Assembly: GCF_000498475.1 (NCBI RefSeq)
Contig: NZ_AVBI01000019.1
Span: forward strand, 434,001 to 498,000
Reading direction: 5' to 3'
Source: Flavobacterium cauense R2A-7
Lineage (GTDB): Bacteria; Bacteroidota; Bacteroidia; Flavobacteriales; Flavobacteriaceae
Length of the DNA: 64,000 nt
Positions 54,842-63,462 of this stretch are shown in pieces (position 1 is the first letter of the stretch; each line of letters begins with the position of its first letter). Under the pieces are notes generated by a model that did not search any database, was not told where the DNA came from, and was given only the letters and a program-made list of their open reading frames with translations. Position numbers and translations under genes: made by a program.

Positions 54842-54958
54842 AATCACCGCTGTTTTGCGGTAAATATAAGATTTTTTTACCGCATTATGATTGGTTTGCG
54901 GTGATTATTTGATTTTTTTACCGCATTTTCGCAGTGATTATGCGCGCTATTCACCGCA
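54840..54958. promoter_or_regulatory. Repeated operator-like sites upstream of the Fic gene
   Basis: GCGGTGATTAT at 54898-54908, its complement ATAATCACCGC at 54840-54850 and a one-mismatch copy at 54931-54941. A 17-base perfect direct repeat GATTTTTTTACCGCATT occurs at 54870-54886 and 54911-54927, and CACCGC again at 54952-54957. The clustering suggests binding by the Fic protein's own winged helix. The rest of 54959-55181 shows a small GGTTAC...GTAACC hairpin but no gene. Confidence 0.6.
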
Positions 54959-55181
54959 ATATGACAATAAATTTGTAAAAAAAAAGTTATTTAGATCTCA
55001 AAAATCTCTCAAAACCTGTTCGTTTTTTGGTCTGATTTAAAGCCTTTTATTTGGTCAAATTACCAATTATAACTATCTTAGCAATATAAGATTTGAAGAT
55101 GTTTGCAGTACAGATGCAAAATCGAGACCCTTGTTTTTTTGGTTACTTGTAACCCTTATAAATAAACGGATTAGTTAGGAT

Positions 55182-55202
55182 GTTCGAATCCTGCTCTCCC
55201 CA
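55182..55202 (+). other. tRNA 3'-end fragment, likely attachment-site copy
   Basis: GTTCGAATCCTGCTCTCCCC plus A has the form of the T-loop, 3' T-stem strand, acceptor 3' strand and discriminator of a tRNA. There are no D- or anticodon arms upstream, and the bases that would form the 5' T-stem strand (55178-55182) pair at only 3 of 5 positions. This is what remains when an integrase recombines in the 3' end of a tRNA gene and the intact gene is rebuilt at the other end. A typical tRNA terminator follows immediately. The identity of the parent tRNA is not determinable. Confidence 0.65.
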
Positions 55203-55204
55203 CA

Positions 55205-55234
55205 AAAGCACTTAGACAACTAAGTGCTTTTTTA
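55205..55234. terminator. Terminator, originally of a tRNA gene
   Basis: Eleven-bp perfect stem AAAGCACTTAG/CTAAGTGCTTT (55205-55215 with 55220-55230), loop ACAA and a T-run. It works in both directions and could also stop the sulfate operon. Confidence 0.9.
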
Positions 55235-55320
55235 TTTAGTTTCATTTTGAGTAAAGTTTCTTCTGTTTTCATCCTTCCCCTATTTATCGAAAATGATTAA
55301 AATTCTAAAATAACTCCTCT

Positions 55321-56775
55321 TTAAAATATTTTAAACAACATTCGAACACTAAATACAATTACCAGAAAAGCCACCGCAAGAATTGCCGTTTTCTGAGGCA
55401 ATTTCCCGGCTAATTTAGCAGCAAACGGAGCAGCAATCGAACCACCGAAAATAAGTCCTATCACAATGTACCAATGACTCACACCCAAGGACGCGAAAAA
55501 CGTTACCGAAGCCGCCAATGTAACGAAGAACTCCGCTAAACTCACCGTTCCTACCACATAACTCGATTTTCTTCCTTTGGCCAAAAGTGTTGAAGTCACA
55601 ATTGGCCCCCAACCGCCGCCGCCAAAAGCATCCAACAAACCTCCCGCAAATCCTAAAACCCCAGTATGTTTTATTTTTTGCTTTTCAATTTTCTTTCTGA
55701 AAGCAATACCAATCAATCGGATTCCGATAATCATCGTATACGTTGCCAAAACAGTATAGGTAATGGTTTCGTATTTAGTTCCGAGGTAAATCAGCAGCAA
55801 AGCACCAAGCACTGCACCGGCAACACCAGGAAGAGCCAACCATAGTAAAAGCTTCTTGTTTACATTGCCGAATTTGTAATGCGAAAAACCACTGATACCG
55901 CTGGAAAACATTTCAGCAGTATGAATGCTTCCGCTAATGGCCGGTAATTTGATTCCGAAAAGCATCATGCTGGTCGCACATGTTACACCATATCCTAAAC
56001 CAACGGCGCCATCAACCAATTGTGCAAAAAAACCAACCAAAACCATTGCGTAAAAAGCAGGTGGAATTTCCTTTACGAAACTGCTGAAATTGTCCACGGA
56101 AACTATGGTAGACAATCCGTAACCAAAGAAAATCGCCAAAAAAACAACTGCAATTTCAAAAGTGAGTTTCTTATATCTTTTTGTTTCTTTTTTATTTTCG
56201 TGCGGATTAACCAATACCGCAGTAGCTTTGTTGAGTGAACTTAATTTTGTTTGCAAATCCCCTTTATGACGCGCCCTGAAAGCATTTAAATTTTCAATGC
56301 TGTCAGTAATATCATCCGGAATGGCTTCTTCCAGATGTTCGCGTAATCGTCGTGCCAAAACAGGCGACTTTCCGTTGGTGGAAATAGCAATTTTCAGATG
56401 ACCTTTATTAACAATCGAACCCAAATAAAAATCACACAAATCGGGCTGATCCGCGGCGTTAACTAAAATACCTTTCTTATTGGCAAGGTCTTTTATTTCA
56501 CGATTCAACTGAGTATCATCAGTAGCAATTATCACAAAATCAACCGCTTCCAAATCGTGATTCGCAAAAGATCGCTCTTCCCATTTTAAATGCGGATTCA
56601 AGTGCAAAAAGTCTTTAAAATCGGCATTAATTTGCTTGGCCACAATCGTAATTTGTGCCAATGGATATTGCCTCAAAAGCGTTTCTGTTTTTTCCAACCC
56701 TACTTTTCCGCCGCCTACAATGAGAAAACGAAATTTGTCGGTTTTTATAAATATTGGAAATAATGTATTTTCCAT
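55321..56775 (-). CDS. Siroheme synthase N-domain fused to TauE/SafE transporter
   Basis: Two fused parts. Residues 1 to about 190 are a precorrin-2 dehydrogenase/sirohydrochlorin ferrochelatase-like domain (RFLIVGGGKVGLEKTETLL for NAD binding, then STNGKSPVLARRLREHLE), the last steps to siroheme. From about 205 come eight or more membrane helices of the TauE/SafE family (GAVGLGYGVTCATSMMLFG; AGGLLDAFGGGGWGPIVTS), which moves sulfite or other organosulfur anions. The start is ATG at 56775, overlapping the DUF2490 stop by one base; a longer ORF upstream is spurious. It ends the sulfate-assimilation operon, so cofactor synthesis and sulfite transport are tied to CysIJ. Confidence 0.88.
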   Translation of the reverse strand: MENTLFPIFIKTDKFRFLIVGGGKVGLEKTETLLRQYPLAQITIVAKQINADFKDFLHLNPHLKWEERSFANHDLEAVDFVIIATDDTQLNREIKDLANKKGILVNAADQPDLCDFYLGSIVNKGHLKIAISTNGKSPVLARRLREHLEEAIPDDITDSIENLNAFRARHKGDLQTKLSSLNKATAVLVNPHENKKETKRYKKLTFEIAVVFLAIFFGYGLSTIVSVDNFSSFVKEIPPAFYAMVLVGFFAQLVDGAVGLGYGVTCATSMMLFGIKLPAISGSIHTAEMFSSGISGFSHYKFGNVNKKLLLWLALPGVAGAVLGALLLIYLGTKYETITYTVLATYTMIIGIRLIGIAFRKKIEKQKIKHTGVLGFAGGLLDAFGGGGWGPIVTSTLLAKGRKSSYVVGTVSLAEFFVTLAASVTFFASLGVSHWYIVIGLIFGGSIAAPFAAKLAGKLPQKTAILAVAFLVIVFSVRMLFKIF

Positions 56776-57563
56776 CACTGTTTCTTTTTTAATGTTATCG
56801 TATGAAACAAGGACAATCGTACAATGTCTCTGTCGTAATAATCCACTCCTGATGTGCGTTGCTGAAACCACTTCATATAGCCAACTTCAAAGGAAAAATA
56901 AGGGTTAATACAATAATGTAATCCCAACGAAATCCGATTCTGATCGAAAGTGTTTCTGACGATTTTACTTCCGGCATTGAACATTATTTCGTCTTTCAGT
57001 TTCACCGAAATCAGGTCTTCCTTATTTTTCTTCTTAAGAACAGGAATATCCAATCCGAGTTGATAGCGTATCCGTATATTCGAATAACGATAGCCGCCGA
57101 CCAACGCATTATTTTCAACATCATGAAAAAAGCGCGCTTCTACTTTATACCGATGGGAAAGTGTTAAAAATGATAACTGCTGTTTAGTATCTAAACCTAT
57201 ATTCGGACGCAATTCCGGAACCATCAAATGACTTTCCGATTCTGGATCCTGCGGACTTTGTAAAAAAAGCGTCATTCCCACCGAAGCATTCCAATTTTCA
57301 AAAATCTTTCGCTGAATGCCCGTCCGGAAAACCAACTGATGCTGTGCCGACGGGTTAATAAACTGACGTTCCTGAATCTCACTGTTCAACGTCCAATTCG
57401 CATTGAACTTTAAAGTATTATAATAACCGTACCACAATAATTCCTGATGGATTACTTTTTTTTGTGCAAACAACGAAAACGATGCAAACAACACATAAAT
57501 CACTAACGATTGTCTAATTCTTTGCAAAAAACTTCCTAAATGAGAAATCTCCAAATGTTTCAT
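56775..57563 (-). CDS. DUF2490 outer-membrane-like protein
   Basis: About 260 residues. After a signal segment (SLVIYVLFASFSLFAQ) come alternating strands with aromatic residues (LLWYGYYNTLKFNANWTLNS, then YSNIRIRYQLGLDIPVL), matching DUF2490, probably a small outer-membrane barrel. Its ATG at 57563 lies inside the end of cysI (50-base overlap); a later start nearer the signal peptide is possible. Function is unknown. It is found inside the sulfate operon, so a role in sulfur-compound passage is conceivable. Confidence 0.75.
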   Translation of the reverse strand: MKHLEISHLGSFLQRIRQSLVIYVLFASFSLFAQKKVIHQELLWYGYYNTLKFNANWTLNSEIQERQFINPSAQHQLVFRTGIQRKIFENWNASVGMTLFLQSPQDPESESHLMVPELRPNIGLDTKQQLSFLTLSHRYKVEARFFHDVENNALVGGYRYSNIRIRYQLGLDIPVLKKKNKEDLISVKLKDEIMFNAGSKIVRNTFDQNRISLGLHYCINPYFSFEVGYMKWFQQRTSGVDYYDRDIVRLSLFHTITLKKKQ

Positions 57564-59163
57564 TGTGCTTTCGTTCTTTAACGTATTGATGTAACAGGCT
57601 GTCCACTTCGGTTAAAATTTCTGCTTCGGTTTGTTTTTCCTTGTATAATTTGTTCAGTCGTTGTCCGTAACGATCGCCGCCTAACATGAAATTGTATTGT
57701 CCCGGTCCAGTGCCGATAAAACCTAATTCGGCAACATACGGACGACCGCAACCGTTAGGACAACCCGTCATTCGGATGGAAATTTCCTCTTTTTGTAGGC
57801 TGTATTTTTCCAATAAAGGTTCGATTTTCGTTACCAATTCCGGTAAATACCGCTGTGCTTCCGCCAAAGCTAACGGACACGTTGGTAATGCTACACACGC
57901 CATCGAATTTTTACGAAGTGTGCTGTCGTGTTTGTCGATTTCGTGTTTCTCCAGTAAGATTTCTGCTTTCGGCTTATCGCTTTCGCAGATTTCTCCTAAA
58001 ATCAAATTCTGATTCCCCGAAAAAATGAAATTGGAAATATTCAACTGTGCCAATTCATATAAAAATTGCTTCTGATACGGTTTCACTACACCATGTTCCA
58101 CAAATAAGGTGTAAAACCATTTTCCTTCATGGCTTTGTTCCCAACCAAATCGATCGCTTCTTTCCGTAAATTTGAAAGGCTGTGCCGGCAATAAATCAAA
58201 CCCGATTCGGCTTTCCAGTTCTTTTTTGAAACCTTCAACAGTTAATTTATCAACAGTATATTTCATACGGGATAACTTTCGGTCAAAACGGTTTCCGAAG
58301 TCTCTTTGCACCGTTAAAATCTCATAAACTGCCTTTAAGGTTTTTTCTTCTGTGTCGGTAAAACCGATAATCGATCCCAAACGCGCATAAGTATTTGGGT
58401 TTCCGTGTGTGGTTGCCAATCCGCCACCCACAGCTATATTAAAACCTTTTAACTGATTGTTTTCCACGATGGCTATCAGTCCGATATCATTGGTAAAAAC
58501 ATCCACATCGTTAGACGGCGGAATCGCAATGGCAATCTTGAATTTTCTTGGCAGATAACGGTCTTCATACAACGGATCGGCTTCGGCAGAACGTTCGTAA
58601 ATTTTCTCGCCATCCACAAAAACTTCATAATACGATTGCGTTTTAGGCAGCAACAACGTCGAAATCTTATCGGCATATGTATAAATCTCGCGATGCAAAG
58701 GCGAAAGTTGCGGATGCGAACTCACAATTACGTTTCGATTTACGTCGCCACAGGCCGCAATCGAATCTAATTTGGCAGTATTAAACGCCTGAATGGTCGG
58801 ACGCAATTGGTGTTTTAACAATCCATGCAATTGTACCGTTTGTCGCGTAGTAATTTTCAAAGTTCCTGTACCGAATTCCTCTGAAATATCGTGCGTTGCC
58901 AACCATTGTTCGGCAGTGATAACACCTCCCGGAATGCGCAAACGAATCATAAACGAATACAGTTTGTCTAATTTTTTCTCAGCACGTTCCACCCTTCTGT
59001 CACGGTCGTCCTGCACGTACATGCCGTGAAATTTAACTAATGTTTCATCATCCGGGCGTACATTTCCGGTGTGATTGTCTAAATCTATACTCTCTTTTAA
59101 AGTGCCTCTTAAACCGTCGCTTTGGGTTTTTATGGCTTCTATTGGTGATAATTTTTCGCTCAT
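57514..59163 (-). CDS. cysI: Assimilatory sulfite reductase hemoprotein
   Basis: Reduces sulfite to sulfide with six electrons using siroheme and a [4Fe-4S] cluster. 549 residues with the two-fold repeat of the sulfite/nitrite reductase family. The cluster/siroheme ligands are at CVALPTC (about 422 and 428) and GCPNGCGRPY (about 468 and 472). It lies 33 bases after cysJ on the same strand, so the two form the NADPH-sulfite reductase pair. Siroheme is provided by the products of cobA and the cysG-type fusion nearby. Confidence 0.95.
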   Translation of the reverse strand: MSEKLSPIEAIKTQSDGLRGTLKESIDLDNHTGNVRPDDETLVKFHGMYVQDDRDRRVERAEKKLDKLYSFMIRLRIPGGVITAEQWLATHDISEEFGTGTLKITTRQTVQLHGLLKHQLRPTIQAFNTAKLDSIAACGDVNRNVIVSSHPQLSPLHREIYTYADKISTLLLPKTQSYYEVFVDGEKIYERSAEADPLYEDRYLPRKFKIAIAIPPSNDVDVFTNDIGLIAIVENNQLKGFNIAVGGGLATTHGNPNTYARLGSIIGFTDTEEKTLKAVYEILTVQRDFGNRFDRKLSRMKYTVDKLTVEGFKKELESRIGFDLLPAQPFKFTERSDRFGWEQSHEGKWFYTLFVEHGVVKPYQKQFLYELAQLNISNFIFSGNQNLILGEICESDKPKAEILLEKHEIDKHDSTLRKNSMACVALPTCPLALAEAQRYLPELVTKIEPLLEKYSLQKEEISIRMTGCPNGCGRPYVAELGFIGTGPGQYNFMLGGDRYGQRLNKLYKEKQTEAEILTEVDSLLHQYVKERKHNETFGDFSFRKFFAKN

Positions 59164-59196
59164 TATTTTTTTAGCTTGCAGCTATTAGCTTCGTTA

Positions 59197-60852
59197 TTAA
59201 TACACATCTTTTTGGTATTTCCCAGTGGTTTCCAAATCGTCTAAAACTTGTTTAGCTTCTTCAATACTGATGTTTCTTTCTGTTGAAATTACTTCTATGA
59301 TGGTTTGCTCGACATCGCTACTCATTGGATTTTTCTGGCCGCAGATGTAAATGGATGCACCGTTTTCCAGCCATTCATTAAATTCACCTGCTTTTTGCCG
59401 GATACGATCCTGAACATAAATCTTCTCTTTCTGATCTCTTGAAAAAGCGGTATCTAATTGCGTCAGTACCCCTGTGGAAAGCCATTCCTGAATTTCCGTC
59501 TGATAATAGAAATCGGATACAAAATGCTGTTCCCCAAAAAACAACCAGTTCTTTCCTTCTGCACCGGTAGCATCGCGATGGGCGAGAAAACTTCTAAAGG
59601 GTGCAATTCCGGTACCGGGACCAATCAGAATAATATCTTTATCGTCTTCCGGCAATTTGAAATTTTGGTTTTTATGAATGTAAAATTCGATTTTGGTATC
59701 TTTTTCCAAATCGGCTAAAAACTGCGAACACAAGCCTGTTTTGATGATCCCATCAACCTGAAATGCATTCAGATTAACCGTTACGTGCACTTCGCCTTCA
59801 TGCGCTTCCAAAGCAGAAGAAATCGAATATAACCTTGGCGCAATCGGATGTAACAACGTAAGTACTTCATCGAAAGAAACGACTTCCGGTTTTGTATACT
59901 TCTTCAGAATATCCAACAAATCTGCTTTTTCTTCAGTGATTTCTATTCCGAATAATTTAGAGAATGTATCCAATGATTTTTCACTTAACCCCCTTATATT
60001 TTTATCAAAAAGGCGTTCTTTTTCACAATTTTCATCAAAAAACAATATAATTTCGGCAATTTCATCTTTATTGTTTTTCGGATAAAATCCGATTGCATCA
60101 CCCGGTTCATAACTCAATTCTTCCTCAGTTGCGATTTCGATATGATAGGTTGTTTTGTTAGATCCCATATCATTTAAAACCACTTTATGGCTGATAATTC
60201 CGGTATACGTTTTTTTTGCAGTTGCGGTACTTTCGATATTTTTTTTCTGAGGAATAACAGTTTTTCCCGAATGTTGAATTGCCGCTAACAGTTCATTAAA
60301 CCATAGTTCCGCCGTTTGTACATAATCAACATCCGCCTTTTGAAAAGCTACTGCCGGTTGTGCTCCCAAACGCTTCAGTTGTTCATCAATCGCTTCACCG
60401 GCGCGGCAAAAAAGCGGATACGAAGAATCGCCCAATCCTAAAACCGCGAACTGAGTTTTACTCAAATTCACTGAAGAATTACTTAAGTTGTCGAAGAATT
60501 TTATTGCGTTTTGCGGTGGATCACCTTCGCCTTGCGTACTCATGATTACAATCAGAAACGCTTCATTTTCAAGTTTTTCAATTGGATATTGAAACGCGTC
60601 TACGGCTTTCGACTGGATTTTATTTTTCTTCAGTAACGCTTGCAGCTGAGAAGCCAGTTTTTTCGAATTTCCGGTTTCAGTTCCGTACACAATAGTTGGT
60701 TTGATTACTACTGTCGTTGGAATTTCAAGTGTTGGTGTTATTTCCGTTTGGGCCAAAATTCCGGCCAGATACCCTTTTGTCCAGATAATTTCATCTCTGG
60801 AATACTGTTTTACCAAGTCTTTTAATACGGTTAATTTATTTTCAGCCAGCAT
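59197..60852 (-). CDS. cysJ: NADPH-sulfite reductase flavoprotein
   Basis: Passes electrons from NADPH through FAD and FMN to CysI. 551 residues: a short N-terminal stretch, flavodoxin domain (IVYGTETGNSKKLA, about 53-66; STQGEGDPPQNA), FAD-binding connector (RLYSISSALEAHEGEVHVTV) and NADP domain (LIGPGTGIAPFRSFL) with the final EEAKQVLDDLETTGKYQKDVY-like tail ending YQKDVY. Its start overlaps the end of cobA by 11 bases, which shows tight coupling. Confidence 0.95.
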   Translation of the reverse strand: MLAENKLTVLKDLVKQYSRDEIIWTKGYLAGILAQTEITPTLEIPTTVVIKPTIVYGTETGNSKKLASQLQALLKKNKIQSKAVDAFQYPIEKLENEAFLIVIMSTQGEGDPPQNAIKFFDNLSNSSVNLSKTQFAVLGLGDSSYPLFCRAGEAIDEQLKRLGAQPAVAFQKADVDYVQTAELWFNELLAAIQHSGKTVIPQKKNIESTATAKKTYTGIISHKVVLNDMGSNKTTYHIEIATEEELSYEPGDAIGFYPKNNKDEIAEIILFFDENCEKERLFDKNIRGLSEKSLDTFSKLFGIEITEEKADLLDILKKYTKPEVVSFDEVLTLLHPIAPRLYSISSALEAHEGEVHVTVNLNAFQVDGIIKTGLCSQFLADLEKDTKIEFYIHKNQNFKLPEDDKDIILIGPGTGIAPFRSFLAHRDATGAEGKNWLFFGEQHFVSDFYYQTEIQEWLSTGVLTQLDTAFSRDQKEKIYVQDRIRQKAGEFNEWLENGASIYICGQKNPMSSDVEQTIIEVISTERNISIEEAKQVLDDLETTGKYQKDVY

Positions 60853-61657
60853 GTTGTAAGTTTATTATGTGGTTATCGAAATACGATTTTGTATTGGACT
60901 CTTCTTCAAACCAAGCGTAGTCCGCATGAAGATTCACTACATTCCCGATAATTATTAATGTGGGAACATATTCGAATTTGGGCAATTGTTTTGTTTTTAA
61001 ATCTTCAAAGGAAAAAACACTGGTTTTCTGAAAAGGCGTTGTAGCCTGTTGCACCACCGCAATTCCTTTATTGGAATCAATTCCGCTGGAAATCAGGTAA
61101 TTTGTCAAAGCATGCAATCGTTGACCACTCATATAGAAAACCAAAGTATCCTCCGTTTTTGCCCAATCAGTCCATTGTGAAGGAATGATTGAACTCAGAT
61201 CGAATAATGTCAGAAAGCGCACTCCACGAGCATGTTCCCTTGCTGTTAAAGGAATTCCCGTGTAAGCAGCGGCACCAAATGCAGCAGAAATTCCCGGAAT
61301 AATTTCATACGGAATTTCATTTTCTTTTAGCACCTCCAACTCGTCCAAAATATTGGAGAACAGCGAAGCATCGCCTCCTTTCAGGCGCAATACCAGTTTG
61401 TTTTGTTGGGCAAATTCAACCATCAAATCGTTAATGTCGCCTTGTGGTGTATGAATTCCTTTGGAACATTGTTTTCCAACATAAAGTACCAAAGCCTCTT
61501 TTCGGGCGTGGTTAACTATCATTTCCGGTGAAACTAATCGGTCGGTTAAAACTACATCGGCAGTTTGCAGGTATTTCAGTGCTTTGACACTTATTAAATC
61601 GGGATCACCCGGACCTGCGCCCGCCAGAATGACTTTTCCTCTGTTTTCTATATTCAT
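60842..61657 (-). CDS. cobA: Uroporphyrinogen-III C-methyltransferase
   Basis: Methylates uroporphyrinogen III twice (with S-adenosylmethionine) to precorrin-2, the first committed step to siroheme. 271 residues with the SUMT signature near the N terminus (VILAGAGPGDPDLISVKALK), the LRLKGGDASLFSN loop (about 92-104) and the GIPLTAREHARG region. It supplies precorrin-2 to the siroheme domain of the TauE fusion. It is 22 bases after cysK. Confidence 0.95.
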   Translation of the reverse strand: MNIENRGKVILAGAGPGDPDLISVKALKYLQTADVVLTDRLVSPEMIVNHARKEALVLYVGKQCSKGIHTPQGDINDLMVEFAQQNKLVLRLKGGDASLFSNILDELEVLKENEIPYEIIPGISAAFGAAAYTGIPLTAREHARGVRFLTLFDLSSIIPSQWTDWAKTEDTLVFYMSGQRLHALTNYLISSGIDSNKGIAVVQQATTPFQKTSVFSFEDLKTKQLPKFEYVPTLIIIGNVVNLHADYAWFEEESNTKSYFDNHIINLQHAG

Positions 61658-61679
61658 TTCTTTATTTTTTTTTTGCGGA

Positions 61680-62591
61680 TTAATACAATCCTTCTATGGA
61701 TAAATAGCGTTCGCCTGTATCGTAATTGAAGGTTAAAACTGTTGCTCCTTCCGGTATTACTTCTATTTTTTTGGCTACAGCAGCTAACGAAGCACCTGTC
61801 GAAATTCCAACTAATATTCCTTCCTGTCTGGCAATTTTTCTGGCATAATCAAACGCTTCATCTTTACCAACTTGAATGATTTCATCAATCAATTCGTTTT
61901 GCAAAACGGAAGGCACAAATCCGGCTCCGATACCTTGTAAAGGATGGGGTCCCGGTGATCCACCACTCAAAACAGGAGACAATTCCGGTTCTACGGCGAT
62001 TACTTTCAGGTTGGGAAATTTGGCTTTCAATACTTTGGAAACACCTGTAATATGTCCGCCAGTTCCAACTCCGGTAATCAGATAATCAATCCCTTCCGGA
62101 AAGTCACTAATGATTTCCTGTGCCGTAGTTTTTTCGTGTGCTGTTACATTTGCAGGATTGTCAAACTGTTGCGGAGACCAGGCGTTTGGAATTTTCGCCA
62201 CTAGTTCATTGGCTTTTTCGATGGCGCCTTTCATTCCTTTTTCACGAGGCGTTAGTTCGAATTCCGCACCGTAGATTTCCATTAATTTTCTGCGTTCCAC
62301 ACTCATGGATTCCGGCATTACCAGAATGACTTTATATCCCTTAACGGCAGCTACCAAAGCCAATCCGATTCCTGTATTTCCCGATGTTGGTTCGATAATA
62401 ATACTATTCGGTTTTAAGATTCCCTTACGTTCTGCATCTTCAATCATTGCCAGAGCAATTCGGTCTTTGATGCTGTTTCCCGGATTGTTCTTTTCCAATT
62501 TAATCCACACTTTTTTAGCATTTCCAAACAAGTTTTGAAGTTGCACAACCGGTGTATTTCCTATCGTTTTTAAAATGTTATTTGCTTTCAT
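61680..62591 (-). CDS. cysK: Cysteine synthase (O-acetylserine sulfhydrylase)
   Basis: PLP enzyme that makes cysteine from O-acetylserine and sulfide. 303 residues. The PLP lysine is in [12 protein letters not shown] (about residue 42); the phosphate loop is [10 protein letters not shown]; the substrate loop is [11 protein letters not shown]. The C terminus ends [11 protein letters not shown], with a Tyr/aromatic end as expected. CysE and CysK normally associate; cysE lies just upstream (52 bases). CysM-type specificity cannot be excluded. Confidence 0.94.
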   Translation of the reverse strand: MKANNILKTIGNTPVVQLQNLFGNAKKVWIKLEKNNPGNSIKDRIALAMIEDAERKGILKPNSIIIEPTSGNTGIGLALVAAVKGYKVILVMPESMSVERRKLMEIYGAEFELTPREKGMKGAIEKANELVAKIPNAWSPQQFDNPANVTAHEKTTAQEIISDFPEGIDYLITGVGTGGHITGVSKVLKAKFPNLKVIAVEPELSPVLSGGSPGPHPLQGIGAGFVPSVLQNELIDEIIQVGKDEAFDYARKIARQEGILVGISTGASLAAVAKKIEVIPEGATVLTFNYDTGERYLSIEGLY

Positions 62592-62643
62592 ATTCTTCAG
62601 TTATTAATAATTTTCTGTTTTTTATACTTCTCCTTCACCCTGC

Positions 62644-63459
62644 CTAAATCACAAAATTCAAAGGCTCGGGAAAGGGCAATTTGTTTTTAATGATAATTTC
62701 ACTTTTATGATACACCAAGGATTGTTTCGGAATGGAATGGGTTATCCAGACGTTACCGCCAATTACTGAATTCTCTCCTATTATTGTATCGCCTCCCAAA
62801 ACAGTTGCATTGGCATAAATGATGACGTTATTTTGAATCGTCGGATGGCGTTTACTCTCGGCTTTCTCTTTACTGACGGTTAATGCACCTAAGGTTACGC
62901 CCTGATAAATTTTAACATCGTTGCCAATTACCGAAGTTTCGCCAATTACAATACCGGTGCCGTGATCAATAAAGAAACGAGCTCCAATTTCTGCGCCGGG
63001 ATGAATATCGATTCCCGTTTTACTGTGTACATATTCCGAAATCAAACGCGGTAAAACCGGTACGTTGTTCTTCCAGAGTTGGTGCGCCAATCGGTATATC
63101 GCAATGGCAAAAAAACCGGGATAAGCCACGAGTACTTCATCTCGGGATTTCGTAGCCGGATCAAAACGAAACAGCGTTTCCAAATCAGCTTCCAACTGAC
63201 TGTGAATCGCAATAACAGCATCAAAAAACGTTTTTACTTTTGCTTTGATGTTTTCAGGATCGGTAAGAATATTGTTTAGAATTGCTGTCAATTCCGACTG
63301 CAATTCTGCTTCTTTTTTAAGGAAGAAATTATAATCCGCATAAGATTCTTCTATCGAAAAAAGCCAACTGAAAATGTTTTCAATCCAAGCTTCTGTCCTA
63401 GCTTTATCAGGTAGTTTTTTAACTTCCCGACTGTTTCTTTTGTAAATCGGATGTTCCAT
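62644..63459 (-). CDS. cysE: Serine O-acetyltransferase (hexapeptide type)
   Basis: Makes O-acetylserine from serine and acetyl-CoA, the first step to cysteine. An N-terminal helical region (about 1-130) is followed by left-handed beta-helix hexapeptide repeats: IDIHPGAEIGARFFIDHGTG, VIGETSVIGNDVKIYQGVTL, then NAT-VLGGDTIIGENSVIGG. The catalytic His is in IDHGTG. It is of the EpsC/CysE kind. ATG 63459 is preferred over the GTG at 63462. Three bases separate it from the cysN stop. Confidence 0.92.
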   Translation of the reverse strand: MEHPIYKRNSREVKKLPDKARTEAWIENIFSWLFSIEESYADYNFFLKKEAELQSELTAILNNILTDPENIKAKVKTFFDAVIAIHSQLEADLETLFRFDPATKSRDEVLVAYPGFFAIAIYRLAHQLWKNNVPVLPRLISEYVHSKTGIDIHPGAEIGARFFIDHGTGIVIGETSVIGNDVKIYQGVTLGALTVSKEKAESKRHPTIQNNVIIYANATVLGGDTIIGENSVIGGNVWITHSIPKQSLVYHKSEIIIKNKLPFPEPLNFVI

Positions 63460-63462
63460 CAC

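Noticed and set aside
1-55200. Complete integrative conjugative element
   Set aside because: Integrase, RteC, excisionase-like and DnaC-like genes are present, but I see no relaxase, coupling protein or tra genes in the window.
55141-55204. Complete tRNA gene
   Set aside because: Only the T-loop and 3' strand fit. No D-arm, anticodon arm or matching acceptor 5' strand was found upstream.
56776-56871. N-terminal extension of the siroheme/TauE fusion
   Set aside because: The extension overlaps DUF2490 coding sequence, while ATG 56775 overlaps the DUF2490 stop by one base as expected for coupled genes.
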